Source: Halomonas sp. SpR8 (GTDB taxonomy: Bacteria > Pseudomonadota > Gammaproteobacteria > Pseudomonadales > Halomonadaceae). From it: a stretch of 64,000 bases of DNA. Shown here one piece after another: positions 21,225-29,946 of this stretch; the stretch's first letter is position 1, and every line of letters starts with the position of its first letter. Under the pieces are notes generated by a model. The model was given only the letters and a program-made list of their open reading frames with translations, did not search any database and was not told the origin of the DNA. A program made the translations under genes and the position numbers. The stretch covers positions 434,001 to 498,000 of the forward strand of contig NZ_JAUAMC010000002.1 of assembly GCF_031010195.1 (NCBI RefSeq), given 5' to 3'.

Positions 21225-21910
21225 ACGTCTGGTTTGTAACCGGCACCGATACCGATGCGGGTAAAACATTAGTGACAAGCGGCTTATTGCGCGCCGCCCA
21301 TCAACAGCAACTGAGCACGCTGGGCTTAAAACCCATTGCTTCAGGCAGCCAGGCAACGCCTAACGGGCTGCGCAATAGCGATGCCCTCGCCCTTCAGCAG
21401 CAGAGTGTGCCGCCGGTCGACTACACCACGGCTAACCCCATCGCCTTTGAGCCCGCGATTGCGCCCCATTTAGCCGCGTTAGAAGCCGGCCAGCCGCTGG
21501 AAGTCGGCGCTATCGCCGGTATTCTGCGCAAAACGCTTAGCCAAACACCCAGAGACTTCACCTTGATTGAAGGCGCCGGTGGCTGGCGCGTGCCGTTAAA
21601 CGACCAGGAGGATTTTTCCGACTTGGCGATGGCCCTTGAGCTACCGGTGATTCTGGTCGTCGGCTTAAAGCTGGGCTGCTTAAATCATGCCCGCTTAACG
21701 GCGGAAGCCATCCGTGCCGACGGCCTGGCACTCGCCGGTTGGGCGGGCAGCGTGGTGGATCCCGATTTTGCGGCCGACACTGCTCGTTTTGAGGCCAACA
21801 TCGCGCATCTAAATACTAAACTGGCCGCCCCCTGTTTAGGTATTATCCCCCATCTCGATACCCCCAGTGCCGCTACTGCTGCCCCCTATCTCTCCCTGGA
21901 GCCGTTATGA
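21221..21910 (+). CDS. bioD: Dethiobiotin synthetase
   Basis: BioD closes the ureido ring of dethiobiotin from DAPA, CO2 and ATP. The 229-residue protein starts WFVTGTDTDAGKT (variant P-loop, residues 3-15). It has KPIASGSQ, the EGAGGWRVPL motif and the GLKLGCLNHARLT switch region. It overlaps bioC and bioA by four bases each. Confidence 0.96.
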   Translation: MNVWFVTGTDTDAGKTLVTSGLLRAAHQQQLSTLGLKPIASGSQATPNGLRNSDALALQQQSVPPVDYTTANPIAFEPAIAPHLAALEAGQPLEVGAIAGILRKTLSQTPRDFTLIEGAGGWRVPLNDQEDFSDLAMALELPVILVVGLKLGCLNHARLTAEAIRADGLALAGWAGSVVDPDFAADTARFEANIAHLNTKLAAPCLGIIPHLDTPSAATAAPYLSLEPL

Positions 21911-23193
21911 CGACGCCGGTTTGTCATCGCCATGTTTGGCACCCCTATGCCCACCTAAAAACCCAGACGCCCGCGCCCAAGGTGGTGGGCGGTGACGGCG
22001 CTCACTTTGTGCTTGAGAGTGGCGAACGCCTGCTGGACGCCACCTGCTCCTGGTGGTGCATGATCCACGGCTACGGCCACCCGCGCCTGGTGGCGGCCAT
22101 TCGCGAACAGGCAGGCCAGCTTTGCCATGTGATGCTTGGTGGCTTAACCCACGACCCCGCCGACCAGTTGGCCCGCGAGCTGGTGCGCATTACCCCCGCC
22201 GGGCTGAATCACGTGTTCTATTCGGATAGCGGTTCGGTAGGTATGGAAGTGGCGATGAAAATGGCGCTGCAGTATCAGGTGCTCTCCGGCAATCCCGGTA
22301 AGCGCAAGATGCTCTCGTTGATGAAGGCGTACCATGGCGACACCACCGGCTGCATGGCGGTATGTGACCCGGAAGAGGGCATGCATAGCCTGTTTGCCAG
22401 CCTGCTTCCCCAGCACCACTTCGCACCAGCGCCTACGGCTCCTTTTGATGCCAGCGACGAACAGGTAGAACATGACCTTAGCGCTCTGCGTGAGGTGTTC
22501 GAGCGCCACCATTGCGAGATCGCCGCGCTGTTGATGGAGCCGCTTTTACAAGCCGCAGGCGGTCTAAATATGACCTCACCCGCCTATGTTGCTGGCGCCA
22601 GGGCGATATGCGATGAGTTTAATGTGCTGCTGATCTTTGACGAAGTGGCCACCGGCTTTGGCCGCACCGGCAAGCTGTTTGCCGCTGACCATGCAGGCGT
22701 CACGCCGGATATTATGGTGCTCTCAAAAGGTTTGACCGGTGGCTATTTGGGCCACGCCGCGACGCTTGCCACGGATCGCGTTCATAACACCTTTATCGGC
22801 GACACTCCCCAGCATGCGTTTATGCACGGGCCGACGTTTATGGGCAACCCGCTGGCTTGTCGGGTGGCGCTGGAAAGCCTGCGGGTGTTCGAGGAAGAGG
22901 ATTATCTTGGCAAAATTGCGACGCTTAACCAATTACTGCGCCGCGAACTGCTGGAAGACCGCGCGCTCAACGCGCATACAGCCGTTGCCGATGTGCGGGT
23001 GCTGGGCGCCACCGCAGTAATTGAAGCCCACTCCGCCGATGTACTAAAAGGCGTAGGCGACTTTGCCCGCGAGCGGGGCGTTTGGCTGCGCCCCATTGGC
23101 CGTTGGCTGTATACCATGCCCGCCTACATTACCTCTGAAGCGGAGCTGGTGAAGATTACCGACGTCATGAAAGCGTGGTTCCTGGATCAGTAA
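21907..23193 (+). CDS. bioA: Adenosylmethionine-8-amino-7-oxononanoate aminotransferase
   Basis: BioA transfers the amino group of SAM to KAPA to give DAPA. The 428-residue class III aminotransferase has the N-terminal HVWHPYAHL and WWCMIHGYGHP. The PLP-binding strand is LLIFDEVATGFGRTGKLFA, and LSKGLTGGYLG holds the Schiff-base lysine K274. It is the last gene of the bio operon and ends five bases from the stop of the convergent sirtuin gene. No terminator hairpin was seen between them. Confidence 0.96.
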   Translation: MTTPVCHRHVWHPYAHLKTQTPAPKVVGGDGAHFVLESGERLLDATCSWWCMIHGYGHPRLVAAIREQAGQLCHVMLGGLTHDPADQLARELVRITPAGLNHVFYSDSGSVGMEVAMKMALQYQVLSGNPGKRKMLSLMKAYHGDTTGCMAVCDPEEGMHSLFASLLPQHHFAPAPTAPFDASDEQVEHDLSALREVFERHHCEIAALLMEPLLQAAGGLNMTSPAYVAGARAICDEFNVLLIFDEVATGFGRTGKLFAADHAGVTPDIMVLSKGLTGGYLGHAATLATDRVHNTFIGDTPQHAFMHGPTFMGNPLACRVALESLRVFEEEDYLGKIATLNQLLRRELLEDRALNAHTAVADVRVLGATAVIEAHSADVLKGVGDFARERGVWLRPIGRWLYTMPAYITSEAELVKITDVMKAWFLDQ

Positions 23194-23198
23194 AAAAA

Positions 23199-23912
23199 TC
23201 AGGAAAGCAGTAAATTACCCTGCTGCTTCCAGCGATTTACCAACGCTGGCACGCCCTCACCGGCGGTGGTGTTGATCGCCAGCACACCCGGTGGGATTAA
23301 CGCATCCGCTTCCGGGTCGACCAATACGCAGGGTGTATCGTAGTCGATATAAGAGAGCAACGACGCAGCGGGCATCACCGCTAATGAGGTACCGACGACC
23401 AGCAAAAAGTCAGCTTGGCTAACGATGTCGCAGGCCTCGGCAAATAGCGGTACCGACTCGCCAAACCAAACCACATCGGGACGCAGCTGGCTGCCCTTAT
23501 CACACACGTTGCCTATCTCTATGCCACCTTTAGGCAACGGGTAGCGCATACGCTCATCAATAGAGGAGCGGGCTTTTAAAATCTCGCCATGTAAGTGCAG
23601 CACCTGGCGGGAGCCTGCTCGTTCGTGCAGATCATCAATATTTTGGGTAATGATACTGACGGTAAAGCCGTCCTGCTCTAGAGCGGCCAGCGCTTTGTGG
23701 GCGGCATTGGGTTTGGCTTTGCGAATCTGTTCGCGGCGCTGATTGTAAAAATCCAACACCTGCTGCGGGTTACACTGCCACGCCTCTGGGGTAGCTACAT
23801 CCTCGACCGGATGGTTCTCCCACAGGCCGTCGCTGGCGCGAAAGGTTTTGATCCCGCTCTCGGCGCTAATCCCCGAGCCGGTAAACACTACCAAATGCGG
23901 GCTTGCTGCCAT
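23199..23912 (-). CDS. Sir2-family NAD-dependent protein deacylase, zinc-less type
   Basis: Sirtuins remove acyl groups from lysine using NAD+. The 237-residue protein has the full catalytic core: VVFTGSGISAESGI (10-21), TQNIDDLHERAGS (89-101) with the following HLHGE carrying catalytic His108, WFGESVP and GTSLAVMPAASL. The Tyr56-x-x-Arg59 pair in DFYNQRRE corresponds to the pair that makes SIRT5 and CobB prefer succinyl and malonyl lysine. The four zinc-binding Cys normally found between HLHGE and the WFGE motif are missing; only Cys137 is present. It is convergent with bioA and 43 bases downstream of aceK, so the two may be cotranscribed. Confidence 0.88.
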   Translation of the reverse strand: MAASPHLVVFTGSGISAESGIKTFRASDGLWENHPVEDVATPEAWQCNPQQVLDFYNQRREQIRKAKPNAAHKALAALEQDGFTVSIITQNIDDLHERAGSRQVLHLHGEILKARSSIDERMRYPLPKGGIEIGNVCDKGSQLRPDVVWFGESVPLFAEACDIVSQADFLLVVGTSLAVMPAASLLSYIDYDTPCVLVDPEADALIPPGVLAINTTAGEGVPALVNRWKQQGNLLLS

Positions 23913-23955
23913 GACTACCTCGCCGTTTATGTGTCACTGCATCTTCAATAGCTGA

Positions 23956-25707
23956 CTAATATACTAGCTGGCCGATACTGCCCGCAAAACGCTGCTTGTT
24001 GCGGTAAGGGTAAACGTCAATGACGCGCCCATCGACGATCGCCTGCTGCAGTTCCAGCCAGTAATCGGGGTCGAAGAGCTCGGGGTGCTGCACCATGAAC
24101 ATATCGCGCAGCGTTTTATTGGCGAACATAAAGGGGCCAAACTCCTCGGGGAAAATATCGTTGGGGCCGATGGACAAACTGGATACATCGACGCCCTGCC
24201 CTTTAGGCAAGTGCCGAAACCGGCACTCGGTGATGTAACACACCTCATCATAATCGTAGAAAATCACCCGGCCGTGGCGGGTAACGCCGAAATTTTTCAA
24301 CAGCATATCGCCAGGAAAGATATTCGCCGCGGCCATCTGCTTAATGGCGTTGCCATAATCCTTGAGCACCATCTCCTTCTCTGCGTCGCCGCACTGCTCC
24401 AGGTAGATATTCAGCGGTGTCATCATACGTTCGGTATAGCAGTGCTTGATGATGACTTTGTCGTCTCTGAGCACCACCGTGGAGGGCGCCACTTCCAGCA
24501 GGTGCTCCAAACACTCGGGGGCAAAGTGATCCTGGCGAACAATAAAGTTTGAAAACTCCTGGGTGTCCGCCATGCGACCTACCCGGTCGTGGCGCTTTAC
24601 CAGCCGATACTTTTCGCGCACCACAGCATGGGTAACGTCTTTGGCCGGGTCGAATTTATCTTTAATGATCTTAAACACGGTGCGAAAGCTGGGCAGTACA
24701 AACACCGCCATGACCATGCCGCGCACGCCGGGGGCGATAATAAACTGATCTTCGCGCTTGGCGACCTGACGGTTCAAGGCGCGGAAAAACTCGGTTTTAC
24801 CGTGTTTGAAAAAGCCGATGGCAGCGTAGAGTTCACCTTCCGGCTTGTGCGGCATTAACTGCTGTAGGTAATCGACAAACTCCCTGGGTACCGCCACCTC
24901 AACCTGAAAGTAGGCGCGGGTAAAGGAGAAGATAATCGACACCTCGTCGGTTTCGATCAGCACTGTATCCAGATGCAGGCTGGGATCGCCGCCCTGCTGT
25001 TCACCAAAGCCTTCACCATGAAGCACCGGCAGTACCAGCGGCATCTGCTCGCCGCCACCGCGGATACGCCCCACCAGATAGGCGCCTTTATTGCGATAGA
25101 AGACGCTATTCAACAGCTCGATTTCGGCGTCATCGGCTTCCAACATCGCCGCGGGTAAGTGCTGCTGTAAGAAACTGGCCCCGAGATGGGTGTCCTGATC
25201 TATATCCGCAAAGCGATTTTCCAATGGCGCATCGAGAAGCGCCCACTTGAGCGCGGCCTGCCAATCACCGTTGACTTTATGCCGACGGCACAGCTCAATC
25301 CCCGAGCGGTGGGCGGCATCCTCCCGGGAGCTATACACAAACATCCAGTCGTTGCGGATATGGCGGTGGTGGAAGATGGTGCAGAACAGCGAGTTAAAAA
25401 AGGTTTCTGCCAACTCAAAGTCGAGCCGGTGGCTGATCAGTTCGACGTAGTGGCTGCGCGCTTCCCGCCAGCACTCACAGTGTGAAACCACTTCCGGGTC
25501 AAATGTGCGCTTCAAGCGCCCCAGGGTGACGTCGATTTTTTCCTTATACAGATTGATCCGCTCCGCCGACGCCAGTTGGGCATCGCGCCACGCCGCATCA
25601 CGAAAGCGTCGGCTGGCGTCACAGGTGATCTCTTTAAAACGTGCGCGGTACTCATCGAAACCGTGCAAAATCGTTGTCGCTAGGCGATACCCCGGTGAGT
25701 GTTTCAC
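23956..25707 (-). CDS. aceK: Isocitrate dehydrogenase kinase/phosphatase
   Basis: AceK phosphorylates and dephosphorylates isocitrate dehydrogenase and so controls the branch between the TCA cycle and the glyoxylate shunt. The 583-residue length fits the family. Typical features are the N-terminal helical regulatory domain, the nucleotide site in APGVRGMVMAVFVLPSFRTVFK, and the catalytic segment with MLLKNFGVTRHGRVIFYDYDE. It is not next to aceBA here. The glyoxylate shunt it controls would be needed on C2 substrates such as the acetyl units from ethanolamine, encoded next door. Confidence 0.95.
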   Translation of the reverse strand: MKHSPGYRLATTILHGFDEYRARFKEITCDASRRFRDAAWRDAQLASAERINLYKEKIDVTLGRLKRTFDPEVVSHCECWREARSHYVELISHRLDFELAETFFNSLFCTIFHHRHIRNDWMFVYSSREDAAHRSGIELCRRHKVNGDWQAALKWALLDAPLENRFADIDQDTHLGASFLQQHLPAAMLEADDAEIELLNSVFYRNKGAYLVGRIRGGGEQMPLVLPVLHGEGFGEQQGGDPSLHLDTVLIETDEVSIIFSFTRAYFQVEVAVPREFVDYLQQLMPHKPEGELYAAIGFFKHGKTEFFRALNRQVAKREDQFIIAPGVRGMVMAVFVLPSFRTVFKIIKDKFDPAKDVTHAVVREKYRLVKRHDRVGRMADTQEFSNFIVRQDHFAPECLEHLLEVAPSTVVLRDDKVIIKHCYTERMMTPLNIYLEQCGDAEKEMVLKDYGNAIKQMAAANIFPGDMLLKNFGVTRHGRVIFYDYDEVCYITECRFRHLPKGQGVDVSSLSIGPNDIFPEEFGPFMFANKTLRDMFMVQHPELFDPDYWLELQQAIVDGRVIDVYPYRNKQRFAGSIGQLVY

Positions 25708-25828
25708 TGGCCAAACTCCTGATTATTTCTACCAGCTTCGCGTAACGGCAAACTACATGCGAGACGACCTTGGTGGGTAACCTCACAGTGCCACAAAAAA
25801 TCACCTGCCCAAAATGATATAAACAGAA

Positions 25829-25863
25829 AAGCCCCTGACGTTTTACCTTACCGCCAGGGGCTT
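25829..25863 (-). terminator. Rho-independent terminator of the eut operon
   Basis: The 9-bp perfect stem AAGCCCCTG/CAGGGGCTT has a 17-base loop and, on the minus strand, is followed by TTTTCTGTTT. It lies 28 bases after the stop of the ethanolamine permease gene. Confidence 0.88.
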
Positions 25864-25890
25864 ACCACAGTAGCCTAATCGTTGGCTTGC

Positions 25891-27330
25891 TTACAGCTTG
25901 GCAGCAGCCACCGGTGCCGGTTCGTCTTCGTCTAGCTCCTCAGGTGATGCGGATACCAACGCAAACTCCTCCTCGGCGGTTTTCGCGACCAGATGATTTT
26001 TACTGTAGAGGAAGTAGTAGGCCGCCCCGGCAATAAATAGCACGATGGTGTAGTTGAACGCGCGGGGGTCGAAGGCGTATACGCCCGTGAGCGCTACCAG
26101 CGAGAGCACTAATGCAATGCCTGAGGTCACGACGCCGCCCGGCGTTTTATACGGCCGCGGCAGGTCGGGCTGTTTTACCCGCAGCATAATGTGGCTTAGC
26201 GCCATCAGCGCATAGGAGATGGTCGCGCCGACCACGGCCATGCCCAGCATGAGATCACCTTCACCGCTAAGTGACACCAAGAAACCAAAAACACCGGGGA
26301 CAATCAGCGCCAGATAGGGCACTTTGCGCTCACTGGTCAGCGATAGCGCTTTAGGTATATAGCCCGCACGGGACAGTGCGAATACCAGGCGGCTATAGCC
26401 GTAGATAATCGAGAAAAATGAAGCGATCAGCCCGGCCAGGCCCAATACGTTAACCAGGGTGGCAAGCATCGGGTTGCCCGCTGCATTCAGCGCATCGACC
26501 AGCGGCACGCCGCTTTGGCCGATCATCTCGGCGCCCGCTGCCCCGGCGAGCAGCACCACGACTAACAAGGCGGTGAACAGCAGAAACAGCATCGCGCCGA
26601 TAATGCCTTTGGGCATATCCCGGGCGGGATCCTTGGCTTCTTCCGCCGCCAGCGGCACGCCTTCCACCGCCAGGAACAGCCACATGCCGAACGGTAGCGC
26701 CGCCCAAATACCATACCAACCAAACGGCATAAAGGTGCTCGCACCTGCCGCATCGGTGGGCGCAATATCAAACAGGTTGGCGGCGTCAAAATTGCCAATC
26801 AGTGCCACGGCGGTAGCAATAATGGCGAACACCGCCAAGCCACTAATCACCATCATGACTTTTAGCGCTTCACCTACCCCCGCCAGGTGAATACCGATAA
26901 ACACGGCGTAAAACAGCAGATACACCAGCGGGCCGTTAATGCCCAGTAATGACTCCACCGCAGCACCGATAAAAATCACGATCGCGGCGGGCGCCAGGGC
27001 ATACTCGATCAATACCGCAAGCCCGGTGAGGTAACCACCGGCCGGCCCCATGGTCTGGCGGGCAAAGCTGTAGCCGCCGCCCGCCGCGGGTATCGCGGCG
27101 GACATTTCCGCAAGCGATAGCACCAACGCCAAGTACATCAATGCCATCAAGCAGGCGGCAATCGCAAAGCCACCCCAGCCCGCTTCGGCAATACCGAAGT
27201 TCCAGCCGGCGAAGTCACCGGAAATCACATAGGAAACCCCTAGCCCCGCCAGCAGCATCCAGCCTGCAGTGCCTTTACGCAGTTGGCGCTTGGCCAGATA
27301 TGCTTCATCAACAGATGGTTGTGTCATCAT
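25891..27330 (-). CDS. eat: Ethanolamine permease (APC family)
   Basis: This is an amino acid/polyamine/organocation permease of about 12 membrane segments, most likely importing ethanolamine by the Eat type of mechanism. The sequence shows YVISGDFAGWNFGIAEAGWGG at the first helix and AIPAAGGGYSFARQTMGPAGGY, both characteristic of the ethanolamine permease branch. The start at 27330 (MMTQPSVDEA, 479 residues) is preferred over 27402 because GAGGG lies a few bases upstream of it. It follows eutC by 162 bases, a gap that contains a 14-bp tandem repeat. Confidence 0.9.
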   Translation of the reverse strand: MMTQPSVDEAYLAKRQLRKGTAGWMLLAGLGVSYVISGDFAGWNFGIAEAGWGGFAIAACLMALMYLALVLSLAEMSAAIPAAGGGYSFARQTMGPAGGYLTGLAVLIEYALAPAAIVIFIGAAVESLLGINGPLVYLLFYAVFIGIHLAGVGEALKVMMVISGLAVFAIIATAVALIGNFDAANLFDIAPTDAAGASTFMPFGWYGIWAALPFGMWLFLAVEGVPLAAEEAKDPARDMPKGIIGAMLFLLFTALLVVVLLAGAAGAEMIGQSGVPLVDALNAAGNPMLATLVNVLGLAGLIASFFSIIYGYSRLVFALSRAGYIPKALSLTSERKVPYLALIVPGVFGFLVSLSGEGDLMLGMAVVGATISYALMALSHIMLRVKQPDLPRPYKTPGGVVTSGIALVLSLVALTGVYAFDPRAFNYTIVLFIAGAAYYFLYSKNHLVAKTAEEEFALVSASPEELDEDEPAPVAAAKL

Positions 27331-27428
27331 TTTGCCCTCATGGTGTGGAACGAAAGTGTCGTCAGCGGCGTGCTGTGCTATTGGCTGATTACTGCGTTCC
27401 ATTTTGTTATTGGAGAATCGTTACGTCG

Positions 27429-27484
27429 TTGTTTTGATACGGCTGTTTTGATACGTCTGTTGTTATACGGCTGTTTCCGTGCGC
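27429..27484. repeat. 14-bp tandem repeat between eutC and the permease gene
   Basis: Three consecutive 14-bp units share the pattern YTGTTNTKATACGK: 27429-27442, 27443-27456 and 27457-27470. A decayed fourth copy follows at 27471-27484. It lies wholly within the 162-bp intercistronic gap. There are no spacers, so it is a minisatellite. Confidence 0.75.
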
Positions 27485-27492
27485 TAAGGTCG

Positions 27493-28329
27493 TCAATCAG
27501 CGACCAGAAAGTTGCGTATTGAACCGGTTGCGGGGTCACCCTCCAGCACATCGTCTTCACTACGGTCTTTCAACTTGACGCCCGACAGCTTGAGCTGACG
27601 GGCCTCTTTTAAGAGCAGAAAGAAGCGCCGGGCGGCCTCCTCGATCTGCAAACCTGCCGGACGCACATTGGAAATACAGTTGCGCCGGTCATCTTTTAGC
27701 CCCGGTTCCGGCGCCCAGGTCATATACAGCCCCAGGCTATCCGGCGAGCTTAGCCCTGGCCGTTCGCCGATCATCACCAGCACGGCGTCAGCGTTCAGCA
27801 GGGCACCAATCTCATCGCCAATCGCCACTCTCCCCTGCTCAACAATGGTCAGCGGTGCTAGCTGCCAATCCGCAGCATCGCTGGCCAGCATCTGATACAG
27901 CGTGCTAAGAAACGGCGCGCTGTTCTGCTGCACAGCCAGCGCAGAGAGCCCATCGACAATCACCACCGCCAGGTCATAGCGCTGCTGTGATGCGGCGGCT
28001 TGTTGAAGACATTCACGGGTTTCATCGTTGAGGCGCCGGCCATAGTCAGGCCGCTGCAGATACATGGCGCGGTCTTGGGCATGGCTATGCAAGCGTATGG
28101 GCGCCGCTGATAAATCCAGCGCTGCGGTTAACTCACTGGCAAGCGCGTCGACATCCAGCGGGGTGTGAACAGCGTCTTGAGCCTGGGCGTGGGCCAGTTG
28201 AAACGCCAGTAGCTTGCTGGTCGGCAGGCTGACACCCGCGCGCCCCAAGCCAATCCGTGCATCGGTAAAGGCGTTCAGTCGCTCCCAGGGGTTTTCGACG
28301 ACAATGGGCGATGTTGGCTTATCAACCAT
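27493..28329 (-). CDS. eutC: Ethanolamine ammonia-lyase small subunit
   Basis: EutC is the small subunit of the adenosylcobalamin-dependent lyase that converts ethanolamine to acetaldehyde and ammonia. I place the start at 28329 (MVDKPTSPIV, 278 residues), where AGGAG lies six to ten bases upstream; a longer frame back to 28446 would run deep into eutB. Family motifs include DARIGLGRAGVSLPT, FQLAHAQAQDAV, RPDYGRRL, VVIVDGLSALAVQQ and GERPGLSSPDSLGLY. It overlaps eutB by eight bases. Confidence 0.95.
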   Translation of the reverse strand: MVDKPTSPIVVENPWERLNAFTDARIGLGRAGVSLPTSKLLAFQLAHAQAQDAVHTPLDVDALASELTAALDLSAAPIRLHSHAQDRAMYLQRPDYGRRLNDETRECLQQAAASQQRYDLAVVIVDGLSALAVQQNSAPFLSTLYQMLASDAADWQLAPLTIVEQGRVAIGDEIGALLNADAVLVMIGERPGLSSPDSLGLYMTWAPEPGLKDDRRNCISNVRPAGLQIEEAARRFFLLLKEARQLKLSGVKLKDRSEDDVLEGDPATGSIRNFLVAD

Positions 28330-29734
28330 GACGAGGCTCCTGAGGTAGATGGCGCAGGCTGTTGGCAAAAGCCGCGGGCAGTTGGTCGTTGAGCCGGTGG
28401 GTGCTGACATCCTGGAAAATCTGCATCTCTTCAAGCCAGCGTTCAAACTCTGGCGCCGCTTTTAGCCCTAGCACGCGCCGCGCGTAGAGCGCATCGTGAA
28501 AGGAAGTGGTCTGGTAATTGAGCATAATGTCGTCAGAACCGGGGATGCCCATGATGAAGTTGCAGCCCGCCACGCCGAGTAGCGTCAGCAGGTTATCCAT
28601 ATCGTTCTGGTCGGCCTCGGCGTGGTTGGTATAGCAAACGTCGCAGCCCATGGGTACGCCCAGCAACTTGCCGCAGAAGTGGTCTTCAAGCCCTGCGCGA
28701 GTGATCTCTTTACCGTCGAACAGATACTCGGGGCCGATGAAGCCCACCACGGTATTTACCAGCAGCGGATTAAACTTGCGCGCCACCGCGTAGGCGCGGG
28801 CTTCGCAGGTTTGCTGGTCGAGCCCATGGTGGGCATCAGCGGAGAGTGAGCTGCCCTGGCCGGTTTCGAAATACATCACGTTGCGCCCCACCGTGCCGCG
28901 GTTAAGCGACTGGGCCGCCGCTTCGGCTTCCGCCAGGGTGCTCAAATCAAAACCAAAGCTGCGGTTGGTAGCTTCGGTACCGCCGATCGACTGGAACACC
29001 AGATCGACCGGCGCGCCCTGTTCGATCGCTTCCAGCGTGTTCGTTACGTGGGTAAGCACGCAGGACTGGGTGGGGATTTGATACTTCTGGATCACCTCGT
29101 CCATCAGGCGCATCAGCTTGACGCTCTGAGCGACGTTATCAGTAGCCGGATTGATGCCGATCACCGCGTCGCCGCTGCCGTAGAGCAGCCCGTCGAGAAT
29201 ACTGGCGGCAATGCCGGTGACATCATCGGTGGGGTGATTGGGCTGGAGCCGTGTCGAGAGCCGCCCCGGCAGGCCGATGGTGTTACGAAACGCCGTGGTG
29301 ACCCGGCATTTCTTGGCCACCAGAATCAGGTCTTGATTGCGCATCAGCTTACTGACGGCGGCAGCCATTTCAGGGGTAATGCCCGCGCGTACTTGTGTTA
29401 GCACCTCACTGGTGGCGTGGTCGGAGAGCAGCCAGTTGCGAAAGTCGCCCACAGTCAGGTGGCTTATCAGCGCGAAGGCATCGGCGTTGTGGTCATCGAT
29501 AATCAGCCGGGTGATCTCGTCGTCTTCATAGGGGATCAAGGCTTCGTTCAAGAAGGTGGTCAGCGGCAGCTCCGCCAACACCATTTGGGCCACCACCCGC
29601 TCTTCGGCACTCTCCGCCATCACCCCGGCCAAGCGGTCGCCCGAACGCGGCGGCGTAGCTTTGGCCATCAGCTCGGCCAAGCTTGCGAAGCGGTAGCTAC
29701 GGCTGCCCACCGCAGTGTGATAGGTCTGCGCCAT
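28322..29734 (-). CDS. eutB: Ethanolamine ammonia-lyase large subunit
   Basis: EutB carries the catalytic TIM barrel and most of the adenosylcobalamin site. The 470-residue length is typical. Motifs seen are GDRLAGVMAESAEERVVAQ, GLPGRLSTRLQPNHPTDD, GDAVIGINPATDN, FETGQGSSLSADAHHG, GFIGPEYLFDG and IPGSDDIMLNYQTTSFHDA. It is the first gene of eutB-eutC-permease. No reactivase (eutA) and no microcompartment gene is present nearby. The strong ribosome-binding site AAAAAGGAAAA precedes the ATG. Confidence 0.97.
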   Translation of the reverse strand: MAQTYHTAVGSRSYRFASLAELMAKATPPRSGDRLAGVMAESAEERVVAQMVLAELPLTTFLNEALIPYEDDEITRLIIDDHNADAFALISHLTVGDFRNWLLSDHATSEVLTQVRAGITPEMAAAVSKLMRNQDLILVAKKCRVTTAFRNTIGLPGRLSTRLQPNHPTDDVTGIAASILDGLLYGSGDAVIGINPATDNVAQSVKLMRLMDEVIQKYQIPTQSCVLTHVTNTLEAIEQGAPVDLVFQSIGGTEATNRSFGFDLSTLAEAEAAAQSLNRGTVGRNVMYFETGQGSSLSADAHHGLDQQTCEARAYAVARKFNPLLVNTVVGFIGPEYLFDGKEITRAGLEDHFCGKLLGVPMGCDVCYTNHAEADQNDMDNLLTLLGVAGCNFIMGIPGSDDIMLNYQTTSFHDALYARRVLGLKAAPEFERWLEEMQIFQDVSTHRLNDQLPAAFANSLRHLPQEPRHG

Positions 29735-29946
29735 GGAGTTTTCCTTTTTATAGGATGGCTGCTTTTTAATCGCGCTGACGGCGCGTTGAGGTATAAAACT
29801 TGCTTGTTGCTACCATAGCGTTATCAATAGATAGCGAGTATCGAGTTTTGGCAAACCCGGTACTATTTTATAAATTCAAACAAATACAGACAGTTAAGGC
29901 GTCAACCAAGCAATATTGAGCGCATTTGACGCTCCTGGGAGCCCCC

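Noticed and set aside
24085..24552. 155-residue open frame opposite aceK
   Set aside because: It lies within the aceK coding region on the other strand; composition is that of a shadow frame.
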